In this document: positions 8,511 through 21,275 of the stretch, in pieces
Layout: the number at the start of each line of letters is the position of its first letter
Numbering within the stretch: position 1 is the stretch's first letter
Assembly (NCBI GenBank): GCA_015680685.1
Contig: MNCI01038361.1
Span: forward strand, 44,694 to 85,797
Direction of reading: 5' to 3'
Length of the DNA stretch: 41,104 nucleotides
From: Gnetum montanum
Taxonomy: Eukaryota; Streptophyta; Gnetopsida; Gnetales; Gnetaceae
Notes under the pieces: generated by a model
What the model was told of the DNA's origin: nothing
Seen by the model: the letters and a program-made list of their open reading frames with translations, nothing else
Database searches by the model: none
Position numbers and translations under genes: made by a program

Positions 8511-11500
8511 ATGGCCTCTAAAAATTTTGTACAACTTGCCATACCACATTTTGATGGTCACTATGACCATTGAAGCATGTTGATGGAAAATTTCTTGAAT
8601 TCTAAGGAGTACTGGCAAGTTGTTGAAGATGTTGTAGTAGCACCTGTAGTTAAGGCTACACTTACATATGAACAAAGAAAGGACCTAGAGAGAAGAGGCT
8701 AAAAAATTTGAAGGAAAAGAATTATTTATTTCAAGAAATTGATCATTCTATGTTGGAGACTATTCTTAGCAAAAAAAAACTTCCAAGGATATTTATAATT
8801 TTATGAAGAAGAAATATCAGGGGTCTTTAAGAGTGAAGCATGCATAGCTTCAAACCTTAAGAAGGGATTTTGAGACTCTATAGATGAAAGATGAGGAGTC
8901 TATTACCAACTATTATGCAAGGATAATGGGGATAGCCAATGACATGTGATTTCATGGTGAGAAGATGGAGGATGTGATTATTGTTGAGAAGATATTTCAT
9001 TCCCTATCTTCCAAGTTTGATTATGTTGTTTGTTCAATTAAAGAATTCAAAGATTTTTATGCACTTTCCCTTGATGAAATTTAAAGCTTTTTGTTAGTCC
9101 TTGAAGAAAAAATGAATTGAAATTCAACTTCTAAAGAGAAAACTTTGAAGGCTTCTACTTTTACTTATTTCTCAAGAGGAAGAGGTAGAGGTAGAGGTAG
9201 AGGAAGAGGAGATCAAGGAAATAGAGATGGAAATAGACATTTCAAAGGGTATGGTCATAAATTTCAAGGCAAAGGTAGATGACAAGTTAATAAATCTAAG
9301 GTGGAATGATTTAGATGTCATAAACACGGATACTATTTTTTTGAATGCTACGCTAAACTACCTAATGAAAAAGGAGAGAAATCAATTTTTGTAGAGGAGA
9401 ACGAGTCTAAGACTTTGTTGATGGTAGTTCAAGCCAATTGAGAGTCTCAGTCAGATGTATGGTATGTGGATAGTAGCTGCAGCAACCATATGTGTGGATG
9501 TAAGTCTTCTTTTCCTTACTTAGATGAAATTTTCATTCTATAATAAGTTTTGGTGATTATTCTACTATAAATGTAATGGGAAAGAGGAATATTAACATTA
9601 GAACCAATAATGGTTTTATAGAAATAATTTCCAATGTTTTTAATGTTTCTGATTTGAAAAGCAATTTGTTAAGTGTTGGTCAATTGTAAGAGAAGGGTTA
9701 TGTAATAACCATTCAGAAGGATGCTTGTGAAATTTATGATCCTTTAAGAGGAGCTATTGTAGTTGTTCAAATGAGCCCCAATAGATTATTTCCATTGAGG
9801 ATTGAAAGTGCTCAATCTTGCTTGAAGGCAAAAGTAAAAGACTCAACATGGCCTTGGCATTTTTGTTATGGCCACTTGAATTTTGAAGGATTAAAAAATT
9901 TTCAACTAGAAAAATATGGTGATAGGTCTTCCTCAAATTACAATTCCTTTTGAAGTCTATGAAGAATGTGTTGTTGGAAAACAACACTGTTCTCAATTCT
10001 TTCAAGGAAAATCATGGAGAGCAAAAAATGTCCTTGAGTTGGTTCACTCCAACATTTGTGGGCCAACAAAATCATCTTCAAATGGAGTTTAGAGGTACAT
10101 AATCACCTTCATTGATGATTATACTTGAAAAAGTTGGGTTTAGTTTTTATAGGAGAAGACTAAAGCTTTTAATGCATTTAAAGGCTTCGGGATGCGTGTT
10201 GAGAATGAGTCTAGAAAGATCATTAAGGCTTTTCATACAGATTGTGGAGGAGAATATTGTTTAAAAGAGTTTGATGTTTTTTGTAATAATCATGGCATTC
10301 AGAGACAGCTCATAGCCCCCTACACACCACAAAAAATGTTGTATTTGAGAGAAAAAATAGAACCATCCTCAATATGCTGAGAAGCCTCTTGGTAAGAGGA
10401 AGTATTTCAAAGAGTTTCTAGCCAGATGCTATGAATTAGAACATCCATATTTTGAATAGAAGTTCCACCTTTGCTATTCAAAGCATGACACAAGAAGAGG
10501 CTTGAAGTGGAAGAAAACCAGTAGTGGGTCACTTTAGAATCTTTGGTTTCATTGCCTACACATGTATCCCTGATGAGAAGAGAAAGAAGCTGGAGGACAA
10601 GAGTGAAAAATGTGTCTTTCTTAGTCTAAGTTAAGCATCCAAAACATAAAAACTGTATAATTCTCTAACAAAGAAGATTGTGACTAGTAGAGATGTCATC
10701 TTTGATGAAGAGATCACTTGGAATTAAAATGGGTAGCAACCTACTTCAATTATTTTTGATAGTGAAATTGTAGACTCTGTAGCACCCAAAACTATAAAAC
10801 CTAGAACTACAAACTTTGAAGAACCAAGAATTATGGAGGCTAAAATCCCAAAAGCCATGGAGGTTGAAGCACCAAGAACTATGAAGGCTGAGACTTCACC
10901 AATAGCAATAGTAGGTGAATATTGCGATATTTGAAAAAGACCCTTATGGATGATGGATTATGAGGTAATTGGGATTGGCCAATCTAATGGCCCAATCACC
11001 CACTTTGCTTTGTTTTTAGATTGTCATCCCATAACTTTTGAAAGTGCTATTAATGAATCAAAATGGAGAAAGGTAATGGGGGATGAAATTGAAACCATTG
11101 AGAGAAATGATACTTGGAAGCTAGTTGATCTTCCAAAAGGGCACAAAACCAGTGGTGTGAAGTGGGTCTTCAGAAAAAAAAAACTAAAGGAGAATGGTAA
11201 ATTTGATAAGTATAAGGTATGATTGGTGACTAATCCAAAAGGGCATAAAACCAATCGTGTGAAGTGGATCTTCAAAACAAAACTAAAGGAGACTGGTGAA
11301 GTTGACAAGTATAATGTATGATTGGTGGCTAAGGGATACAAGCAAGAATATGGGATTGACTATAAAGAAGTATTTACTCCTATTACAAGGCATGATAAAA
11401 TTTGATTTGTGATTGCATTGGTAGCACAAAATTCATGGCTTATCTTCCAAATCAATGTCAAGTCCACATTCATGCATGGAGACTTGGAGGAACAAGTATT

Positions 11501-12616
11501 TATTAATCAGCCCCCAGGTTTTGTGAAGCTTGGTAGTGAGCACAAGGTCTATAAATTTAAAAAAGACTTTGTATGGACTAAAACAAGCTCCAAGAGCTTG
11601 GTATAGTTGTATAAATACTTATTTTTCTAAGGAGGGATTTCAAAATATCTATACGAGCATACACTTTCTACAACGATTGATGGAGGAAAAGTACTCATTA
11701 TATGTTTTTATGTTGATGATCTTATTTTCACTAGGAATGAGAGTGATTTGTTTGAAAAATTTAAGAAGTTAATGATAGATGAGTTTGCAATGACTGATCT
11801 TGGAAGAATGCATTACTATCTTGGCATGGAAGTAGTGCAATCCCCCATTGGAATCTTTATTTCTCAAAAGAAGTATGTTAGAGAAATTTGGAAGAGGTTT
11901 AAGATGAAGGATTGCAATCTTGTAAGCACTGTAATTGAGATTGGCTTGAGGCTAAATGAAGATCATAAAGGAAGCAAGGTGGAGGCTACACCTTACAAGA
12001 AAATTGTTGGGAGTCTAATGTATTTCATTACAACCAACCTGATATAATGCATGCTATGAGTCTTATTAGTGGATACATGGAGTCTCCAAAGAAAATGCAT
12101 TTTTTGGTTGCTAAAAGAATATTTCATTACTTACAAGGGACTAAAGGTTTTTGGCTATTTTACAAGAAAGGTTAGAAATATGATTTTGTGGGATTGATTG
12201 ATAGTGATTTTGTAGGAGATCAAGATGATAGGAAGAGCATTTTAGGATATTTTTTTATGATGGGCACAAGGGCTATTTCATGGTCATCCAAGAAGAAATC
12301 ACTTGTCACATTGTCAACCATAGAGGCTGAATTTGTTGCTAAAAAATATTGTGCTTGCTAAGCTATTTGGCTAATAAAATTTCTTAATGAGCTATATTTC
12401 AAATAAGAGGGAGCTACTACAATTTTCTATGAGAATAATTCCACCATAAAGTTATCCAAAAATCCTATGCTACATAGAAGAAGTAAGCATATTGATGTGA
12501 TATTTCACTTCTTGCGTGATCTATGCAATGATGATGTTATTGATTTGGTGTTTTGTACGAGTGAATATCAACTCACTGATATTCTAACCAAACCCCTCAA
12601 GTTATCAACATTCTAG
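8511..12616 (+). pseudogene. gag-pol polyprotein of copia element 1, broken
   Basis: Start ATG 8511 (MASKNFVQL). Gag of the UBN2 type covers about 8580-9110 (SKEYWQVVEDV). An Arg/Gly repeat is at about 9176-9230. The zinc knuckle at about 9305-9350 has its first Cys codon changed to TGA. The protease site near 9469 reads VDSSCSNHM, where DSG or DTG is expected. The pre-integrase motif WHFCYGHLNFEG lies near 9853. Integrase follows (about 10010-10600), with LVHSNICGP in place of HSDICGP. Reverse transcriptase is at about 11030-11990, with YVDD kept at 11709-11720. RNase H is at about 12190-12600, ending in TAG 12614-12616. Dozens of stops and shifts make it inactive. A 102-bp in-frame duplication sits at 11132-11335. 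Confidence 0.9.
11132..11335 (+). repeat. 102-bp tandem duplication in the reverse transcriptase
   Basis: Positions 11132-11233 and 11234-11335 are two copies of the segment reading PKGHKT..VKW.F..KLKE.G..DKY. The period is 34 codons, so the frame is kept. Element 2 has a single copy at the matching place (near 18285-18380), so this duplication is private to element 1. Confidence 0.8.
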
Positions 12617-12690
12617 AGGCTAAGAAAGTAGCTGGGAGTCTACACATTGAATGATTCTTGTTAAACCGATAGTTTGCAAACTTTTAGTTT

Positions 12691-12699
12691 ATGGGAGGA
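12691..12699 (+). other. Polypurine tract of copia element 1
   Basis: ATGGGAGGA directly precedes the 3' LTR. The matching tract of element 2 is ATGGAAAGG at 22364-22372. Confidence 0.75.
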
Positions 12700-13108
12700 T
12701 GTTAAATGTGTTTAATTATTAAACATGTTTTTTTGTTTGTCCTAGTCTTTAGGAACTATCCTTAGGGATTTGGTTGCTATTTTCATTCTTTAGAAGTTGA
12801 ATGGTCAGTTGTTACAGAAGTTGAAGAGTCAGTCATTACAAAAATTGAAGGGTTGACCATTATAGAAGTTTAGGGGTTGATCATTATAGAAGTTGAAGGG
12901 TCAACCATTATAGAAGTTATGGGGTTGATTGTTATAGAAGTTGCTTGATATTAGGATTCAGTTGCTATTTTTCATTGATGTACTTGCCTATTTAAAGGCC
13001 ATTATCAGTTGAATAAAAAGGTGAAATTCAATTGTCTCTTTTCATCCTTGTTTTGTTTGTTTTGTTTTTCTTTTTGAGGCTAGTAGTGCACAAGCTCAGA
13101 GGTTGACA
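12700..13108 (+). repeat. 3' LTR of copia element 1
   Basis: A 409-bp LTR starting TGTTAAATGTGTTTAATTAT and ending GGTTGACA, followed by the target-duplication copy GAAAC. It has about seven minisatellite units at 12793-12945. Clear sequence divergence from the 5' LTR indicates an old insertion. Confidence 0.9.
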
Positions 13109-15122
13109 GAAACCAATAGAAGATGCAGATCTTCTAGAACTTTCAAATTTCCATTTGTCAAAACTAAGTGACTTATTTTTGCTTTGTATGAGTTTTGATT
13201 TGGAAGGATAAGATAGTAGTCATATGCCAACTAATCTTTCTCCAAAATCAGAATATCTTTCTAGACTTAGAACTCCCTCTATTGTGTCATTCTTAAACTG
13301 ATTTTGATCTTTAGAAACACAAGAAGATGAAATTAAAGTTGATTTCTAACTCAATCAAGAGTTTTACAAGAAACTACCAATAAATTAAAAGATTCACCAT
13401 GCAAACCTAGTGAAGCAGATATGTCTCTTAGAGGCACAAGTGAATAGGCTTGTGCAAGAGGTTATCTCTTTGGCAAATGAGATTTGGGGCTCTTTAGTGA
13501 GCTAAGTGCCCCTCCTTGAACCCCACCCTCCTCCCTTAGCTTGCCATTTTTATTTTAGTTATTCTAGTTCTCTCTATTATTTTAGAAACCTAGTTATGTT
13601 TGGTTGTATGAACTTTTAATACAAATAGAATTTATAAAACTATTTGATTATAAAGTTTTTTTCTTTTAATTTTAGGATTTCTTTATTTTCATTTGAATGT
13701 TACTATTTTAGGGTACAAGTTATTTCACTTTTAATTTTAAAACTTACTTAATCCATGATAACTATTTAAGCAGTATTCCTAATTGTCCCAATAATATTTT
13801 TTTAAATCAAATTCTAAAATTTTTCACTATTGTCTTTTCAATTTATTTCTCATTTTATTACCATTTATTGCATAGTTTAGAATTATTATTATTATTATTA
13901 TTATTAAGGATCTAGTTATGCTTCTTGGCTTAAAATTTATCAATATTAAGTTAATTAGATCCTTTAAGTAGTTCTCTACATATTTTCCCTTGAGATTACT
14001 TAATTCTATCCTTGGAAAATTATTAGCATCATAAAATATAATAGTCCATGTTCTTTATTGTTTATTAAAAGACTAGATTTAAAATATCATATTACAGTTA
14101 ATTAGTTGGGATGATTCCTAGGTTTCCATACCCACATGGTAGATGCATGAAGCACTAATCTCCTACAACATATTTAAAGGGGTGTTACCTTTAATCATAT
14201 TTAATGCATCAACACCAATTTAAACCTTACTATTGTAACTAACATTTCCCATGAATACGGCTTTATCTTTCCATCACAATACCATAAAACTTAAGTGGGC
14301 GTTCATAATAATCAAACTAAAAATAGTGTTCCAATCAAATCTAGATTATTGTTGTTTGAAAACCACACCATACTAGTGATCCTCTTAGTATTATTATGCT
14401 AGTGCTCAGTTGATGATTGTGATCCAACGCTTTGCGCTATAGCACTTATGCTAATGTCGTTGTAACATTCTCTTTAAGGTTTTGATTAGGCCAAAGAAAT
14501 ACCATGTTTATCCAAATATTTTTACTAATGAAGATAGCATCAGAATTTGTAAGCATAAGTAAGCAAGGATCCCACTTTGACTATCATGACTTTGCTCCAT
14601 GGGATTGTATTTTCATTTTGGCTTGTTATTCACAATTTGGTATGTAATTTTCACATTAATGTATTGTAGGGATCCCTCATATTTCAAAGTTCACTCCTTC
14701 CCATTTTTGGCCATAGATACATTTCAAGAGAAGAAATTTGTAAATATTCCCAATTATGTCTTTGGCTTTTCTAGCACAATTTTCTTTGATTCTCCCCAAA
14801 TTATTTGTCCTACAATAGTTAAAATCCCAAGGTCCATTCTATTTGCTTTCTCTTTGTTTCATGATTTCTCTATTAATAATCAACTAGAGAGATGTTTTAG
14901 AATTTGAGCTTTCGCTTACACAAACATCGAACCAAAAATAGGTAGTAGAATTAGCATTTTTGCCGCCTCATTACTCACCAAATCCAGACTAGTGAAAGTG
15001 ATTGTAGGAAGAGGATGTGGCTCAATCACCATACATTTAAGTTAATAGAATCTTGCTATTTTGCTAGCATTTAGATATTTTTTTTAATTGCATATATCAT
15101 TTGTAGAGATTCAAGGTATGCT
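13109..15122. other. Spacer between two copia elements, no gene recognised
   Basis: AT-rich sequence with an (ATT)n microsatellite at 13882-13906. A 102-codon plus-strand open frame at 14599-14907 is Phe-rich, has no recognisable domain and sits in low-complexity AT-rich DNA; chance is the simplest reading. The last five bases, ATGCT (15118-15122), are the left target duplication of element 2. Confidence 0.6.
13882..13906. repeat. (ATT)n microsatellite
   Basis: About eight uninterrupted ATT units. Confidence 0.9.
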
Positions 15123-15560
15123 TGTTAAATGTATTTAATTGTTAAGCATGTTTTTTTTGCTTGTCCTAGTCTTTAGGAATTCTCCTTAGGGATTCAGTTG
15201 CTATTTTCATTCTTTAGAAGTTGAATGATCGGTCGTTATAGAAGTTGAAGGGTAAACCATTATAGAAGTTGAAGGGTTGATCATTACAAAAGTTGAAGGT
15301 CGGCCATTATAGAAGTTGAAGGGTCAACCATTATAGAAGTTGAAGGATCGAGCATTACAAAAGTTGAGGGGCCAACCATTAGAGAAGTTGCTTCATATTA
15401 GGATTTAGTTGCTATTTTCCATTGATGTATTTGCCTATTTAAAGGCCATTATTAGTTGAATAAAATTGTGAAATTGAGTTGCCTCTATTTACCCCTATTT
15501 GATTCTATTTTGTTATTTTTATTATCTAAGGCTAGCAATGCAAAGCCTCAAAGGATGATA
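15123..15560 (+). repeat. 5' LTR of copia element 2
   Basis: 438 bp, TGTTAAATGTATTTAATTG to AAGGATGATA, with about eight 24-bp units at 15217-15395 and the TATA-like CTATTTAAAGG followed by AATAAAA as in element 1. Confidence 0.9.
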
Positions 15561-15561
15561 G

Positions 15562-15573
15562 TGGTATCAGAGC
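15562..15573 (+). other. Primer-binding site (tRNA-iMet), element 2
   Basis: TGGTATCAGAGC, an exact match to the 12 bases complementary to the 3' end of plant initiator tRNA-Met, one base after the LTR. Confidence 0.95.
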
Positions 15574-16758
15574 TCGGTTTAGGAGGCTAGAGAGAAAGCC
15601 CAATTCAGGAGGGTAGAGAGAAAGCCCAGTTCTAGAGGCTAAAGAGAAAATAATAATAGTGCACTTGGTTTAGGAGGCTCAATAAAGGATCATAGTAGTG
15701 CATAAATTCCCTTTGAAAATTTTGTACAACCTAACATCTCAAGTTTCAATGGTCACTATGACCATTGAAGTATGCTGATGGAAAATTTCTTGAAGTCTAA
15801 GGAGTATTGGCAAGTTGTTAAAGATGGTGTAGTAGTACCCATAGTTGAGGCTACACTTGCGAATGAACAAGGAAAAGAGCTAAAGTGATTGAGGCTGAAA
15901 GATTTGAAGGCAAAGATTTATTATTTCAAGTAATTGATTGTTCTATCCAAAAGACTATTCTTAGGAAAGAAACTTTCAAGGATATTTGGAATTATATGAA
16001 GAAGAAATATCAAGGGTCTTTGAGAGTATAACATGTATAGATTCAAGTCTTGAGAAGGGATTTTAAGACTTTGCAGATGAAATATGGGAATTCTGTTACT
16101 AGCTATTGTGCAAGGACAATGGGTATAGCCAATAACATGTGATTTCATGATGAGAAGATGGAGGATGTGATTATTGTTGAGAAGATATTGCATTCCCTAT
16201 ACTCCAAGTTTGATTATGTTGTTTGTTCAATTAAAGAATTCAAAGATGTTAATGCACTTTCCCTTGATGAACTTCAAAGTTCTTTGTTAGTCCATGAACA
16301 AAAAATGAATCAAAAATTCAACTTTTGAAGAGAAAACTTCGAAGGCTTCTACTTTTACTTATTCCTGAAGAGGACAAGGTAGAGATAGAGGTAGAGGAAG
16401 AGGAGATTGAGATAATAGAGATGATAGAAGACATTTCAAAGGGGATGGTGATAAATTTTAAGGAAAACATGGAGGACAAGTTGAAAAATCTAAGGTGGAA
16501 TGCTTTATATGTCATAAATATAGACACAATCATTTCAAATGCTACACTAAACTACATAATGACAAAGGAGAGAAATTAAATTTTGTAGAAGAGTCTCAGT
16601 TAGATGGTAGTTCAAGCCAATCGAGAGTCTCAATTAGATGTATGGTATGTCCATACTGGCTATAGCAACCATATGTGTGGATGTAAGTCTTATTTTTCTT
16701 ACTTAGATGAAAGTTTTCATTCTATCGTAAGTTTTGGTGATTGTTCTATTGTGAATGT

Positions 16759-16821
16759 AATGGGGGTGGGGGGATGTTGGGCGGAGGGGGAGGCGGGGTG
16801 GGGGTTTTGGTGGGGGGGAAT
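16759..16821 (+). repeat. G-rich tract able to form G-quadruplexes
   Basis: About 60 bases made mostly of G runs of three to seven, in a region that is otherwise about two-thirds A+T. Element 1 has ordinary coding sequence at this point (near 9578-9610). It meets the usual G-quadruplex pattern several times over. It could be a real replacement or a sequencing or assembly artefact. Confidence 0.85.
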
Positions 16822-19800
16822 GATTTTGTAGAAACAATTTTCAATGTTTTTATGTTTCTAATTTGAAAAGAAATTTGTTAAGTGATGGTCAATTGCAAGA
16901 AGAAGGGTTATGTAGTAACCATTCAAAAGGACGCTTGTGAAATTTATGATCCTTCAAGAGGAGCTATTGAAGTTGTTCAAATGAGCACTAATAGATTATT
17001 TCCATTGATGATTGAAAGTGCTCAATCTTGCCTGAAGGTTGAACTAAAAGACCCAATACGGCTTTAGCATTTTTGCTATAGCCACTTGAATTTTGGAGGA
17101 TTAAAGACTTTGTAATAGAAAAATATGATGACTAGTCTTCCTTAAATTACAATTCCTTCTAGAGTTTGTGAAGAATGTGTTGTTGGTAAACAACATCGCT
17201 CTCAATTCTTTCAAGGAAAATCATGGAAAGTAAAAAATATCCTTGAGTTGGTTCACTCTGACATCTGTGGGCCAATAGAACCATGTTCAAATGGAGGTAA
17301 GAGGTACTTGATCATCTTTGTTGATGATTATACTTGAAAAAGTTGGATTTATTTTTTCAAGAGAAATTTGAAGCTTTTAATGCATTTAAAAGCTTCAAGG
17401 CATGTGTTGAGAACAAGTCTAGAAAGATCATTAAGACTCTTTATACAAATCATGGAGGAGAATATTGTTCAAAAGAGTTTGATGATTTTTATGAGAATCA
17501 TGGCATTCAGAGAGAGCTCAAAGTCCCCTATACACCACAAAAAATGGTGTAAAAAGGAAAAATAGAACCATCCTCAATATGGTGAGAAGCCTCTTGGCAA
17601 GAGGAAGTATTTCAAAGAGTTTCTGGCTAGAGGTTATGAATTGGAGCATCCATGTTTTGAAAAGTTTCACCTTTGATGTTCAAAATATGACACTAGAAGA
17701 GGCTTGGAGTGGAAGGAAACCAATAGTGGATCACTTTAGAATATTTGGTTGCATTGCCTACACACATATCCTCGATGATAAGAGGAAGAAGCTAGAGGAT
17801 AAGAGTGAAAAATGTGTCTTTCTTGGTGTAACTGAAGCATCCAAAGCATATAAATTTTATAATCCTCTAACAAAGTATATTGTGACTAGTAGAGTTGTCC
17901 TCTTTGATGAGGAGAGAACTTGGAATTGGAATGGATAGTAGCCTACTACAATTATTTTCAACAATCAAACTATAGACTTCGTAGCACCCGAAACTACAGA
18001 ACTTAGAACTACAGACTTCAAAGCACCAAGAACTATGGAGGCTGAGACTTCACCAACACCAACAATAGCTAAATCTCACCGTATTTGAAAAAGACCCTTA
18101 TGGATGATGGATTATGAGGTAACTAGGATTAACCAATTTGATGTCCCAGTCATCCACTTTACTTTGTTTGAAAATTATGATCCAAGAACTTTTGAAAGTA
18201 CTATTAAAGAATCAAAAGGGAGAAAGGCAATGGAGGATGAAATTAAATTTATTAAGAGAAATGATACTTGGGAATTGGTTGATCTTCCAAAAGGGCACAA
18301 AACCATTACTATGAAGTGGATATTTAAAACAAAACTAAAGGAGACTAGTGAAGTTGACAAGTATAAGGCAGGATTGGTGGCTAGGAGATACAAGCAAGAA
18401 TATGGGATTAACTATAAAGAAATATTTTCTCCTTTTGCAAACCATGATACAATCATATTGGTGATTGCATTGGCAGCATAAAATTCATGGCCTATCTTCC
18501 AAATGGATGCCAAGTTTGCATTCTTGCATGGAAACATGGAGGAACAAGTATTTATTGATTAGCCCCTTGGTTTTGTGAAGCTTGGTAGTGAGCACAAGGT
18601 ATATAAATTTAAAAATACTTTCTATGAACTAAAACAAGGTCCAAGAGCTTCATATAGTCATTGTTGGCACATTTAGCCATTTCATGGAACAACAAAGGTG
18701 ATAAAATATGAATAAGCCATAGAAGATATTCAAAGCAAAAATATATATGATGGTTGAGCCTTATTGATATTTTATACTAGAAGTTTCATGTAGAAAATTA
18801 GGAAATGAAGATATAATATTTTCATTTTCAAGAGTTAATATCAAGGAAAGAAAAATTCATCATGCTCCTTTGCAAAGGGAAGGATGAAAAGAGTTGAAAA
18901 GCTAAAAGAGCCNCTGTAAAGAAATGAAAACAGTCCAAGAGAATGCCATTTTATTTACAGGGATCATGTTGGTACTAAGGTAGGGGAATGCAAGGTTCTC
19001 TTTGCCCTGTAATGGCTTTCATTTCGTGCAGAATCAACTATTCCTTTTGGCCCTAAATCAGTGATGTCTCTGCTGGTTGCGTAGTGCCAAAAACAAACAA
19101 ATTTTTTTTTTTTACAAGGATGTGGATTCAAGGTGGAAGAAGAACTCGCTTGGGCGTTGCCACTTTCAAGGCAGAAACTGTTTCAATTTCAAATTTCTTA
19201 TGCAATTGATCCACCCACCTCCGATGACGCCGATGTGTCCTGCAATGCATGCACCGCATGAAGATTTTTCTGGCCGTTGCAGGGCCATTCCTAACCTACC
19301 TTACCTAATGCTAAATTCTATGATGCTCAGATCTCTGTTACATTTGCCCTTAACCCTGAAATCTACAGCAGGAATTAAAAAATGATCTGCAGAAACACAA
19401 AAATGCAGGAAGCCCTAAGCGAAATTGGGGAAAAATAAAATAGTTCCAGGCAACCGAAAACCCCATGTCCAGGGCCATATGTCCAATACATCATTTCTAT
19501 CTCTAGATCTTTCTCCTCCAGCAACCGAATGTACAGAACAACGACACTGGACACAGCGGCAGAGCCTTCTTCCGCGGTGATGGTTGCCAATGATTTCTGG
19601 CAAGGCGGGATATATTTTTTTTGGAAGTATTCGATGGCAGTTCCAGGCCTAGCACCTTCACATTCAGGCTTGGTGTTTCGAATTTAAATTTTTCCAGCCA
19701 TTTTCATTCGGGTGCAAGTGCACATAAAATATTTAGGATTAAGGTACCAGCAATATTTATGCCAAGGTAGATATTTATAAACTCACTAGGAGCTTCAATA

Positions 19801-19955
19801 ACGATTCTTCAAATTTTAAGTAAAAATGAAAGGCTATTAAAGCTATAATTGTGAACAATTATATGAAATATTGAAATTATTTTTCAAAAGCAATATTTAT
19901 CTCCTAACTTCCTAACCTCCTAAGTTAATGCTTCCTAACTTGTTGGGCAAGTAAT

Positions 19956-20426
19956 NNNNNNNNNNNNNNNNNNNNNNNNNNNNNNNNNNNNNNNNNNNNN
20001 NNNNNNNNNNNNNNNNNNNNNNNNNNNNNNNNNNNNNNNNNNNNNNNNNNNNNNNNNNNNNNNNNNNNNNNNNNNNNNNNNNNNNNNNNNNNNNNNNNNN
20101 NNNNNNNNNNNNNNNNNNNNNNNNNNNNNNNNNNNNNNNNNNNNNNNNNNNNNNNNNNNNNNNNNNNNNNNNNNNNNNNNNNNNNNNNNNNNNNNNNNNN
20201 NNNNNNNNNNNNNNNNNNNNNNNNNNNNNNNNNNNNNNNNNNNNNNNNNNNNNNNNNNNNNNNNNNNNNNNNNNNNNNNNNNNNNNNNNNNNNNNNNNNN
20301 NNNNNNNNNNNNNNNNNNNNNNNNNNNNNNNNNNNNNNNNNNNNNNNNNNNNNNNNNNNNNNNNNNNNNNNNNNNNNNNNNNNNNNNNNNNNNNNNNNNN
20401 NNNNNNNNNNNNNNNNNNNNNNNNNN
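19956..20426. other. Assembly gap (471 N)
   Basis: A run of N. The true missing length is unknown, so the size of the insertion around it is uncertain. Confidence 1.
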
Positions 20427-21244
20427 AACTTCTATTGGGATTGTTGTAAGAGAGCCTCTATTTGTAGTCACGCCGTTGAACAATTCAGTAGTCGAGAGGG
20501 TTCAGAGAATCTTTGGTATTTTCATGGGACCAAAATAGCTTCTTTTTATCTTTAAAGTAAATTCTCGTGGTTTTTCAATCAGAAATTTTCAAGTCTTTTA
20601 AAGGTTTTGTTTGAATGCAAATGCTGACATCTATTATCTAGTTAAAATGGAGTCTCGTACGTGGTAGTTTACGCAGCAATTTTTGGTAGCATAGTAGGAT
20701 TTTCTTGAAGATATTGCTTGTTTGAGCCTTGGAAGTTTGAACAATTCGTAGATATTGAATTTGAGATAGCTTTATTGTGATGTGTTTACTCGTGTCATTT
20801 TACCTTGTTTAAATATTTGAGGTCTACACAAATATGCTTTCTTTTCTTTTCTGTTTTTTTCCATCGAATCTTACTCTATTTCTAGTTTTCTTGTGGAACT
20901 ATCTCTTTCTCTGAGGAAAATTAGGAGTAGATTTGCAGAGTTGTGCTCAAATGTTTTTACAAAATTTTATTTGTTACAAGTAGGTATTATAAGGACCGCA
21001 TAGACTAGGCAGTTGAACAAAATAGGAAATTTTCAACAACTCACAGTACTTGGCAAAGTTGGCTAAATCTCTTCAAAGTAAGTCATTTGTAGTTTACATA
21101 CAACGCAATCGTTACATTTCTCACAACCTCACACTGCAATAGCACACACACATACTCACATTAACTACTAAGTTTATTTGGAGGTATTTGGGCCTTGGTG
21201 TTGCCAGAGACCAGCAGGCACCTAAATCCTGTTCGAGGACACTC

Positions 21245-21275
21245 GTTGGCGGTCGCGTCCCAAACGGTCGCCAAC
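21245..21275. repeat. GC-rich terminal hairpin of the insertion
   Basis: GTTGGCGGTCG, a 9-base loop, then CGGTCGCCAAC. The outer seven bases pair perfectly. It lies exactly at the 3' end of the inserted element and repeats the inverted terminal sequence once more internally. Confidence 0.7.

Larger units (their letters stand above)
7918..13108 (+). mobile_element. Ty1/copia LTR retrotransposon, full layout, inactive (element 1)
   Basis: Two LTRs (7918-8391 and 12700-13108) enclose a tRNA-iMet primer site, gag-pol in copia order (gag, protease, integrase, reverse transcriptase, RNase H) and a polypurine tract. The flanks are GAAAA (7913-7917) and GAAAC (13109-13113), a 5-bp target duplication with one mismatch. 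The coding region has many stops and frameshifts. The reverse-transcriptase and RNase H motifs resemble the Tork/Tnt1-type branch of copia; this is judged by eye. The second element at 15123-22819 is the same family. Confidence 0.93.

Noticed and set aside
11024-11341. 105-codon ORF on the minus strand in copia element 1
   Set aside because: Antisense of the duplicated reverse-transcriptase segment; the sense strand has the recognisable protein.
14599-14907. 102-codon Phe-rich ORF
   Set aside because: No domain, low complexity, AT-rich spacer; could not be supported as a gene.
19935-20483. 182-codon minus-strand ORF
   Set aside because: Almost all of it is the N gap; an open frame through N is meaningless.
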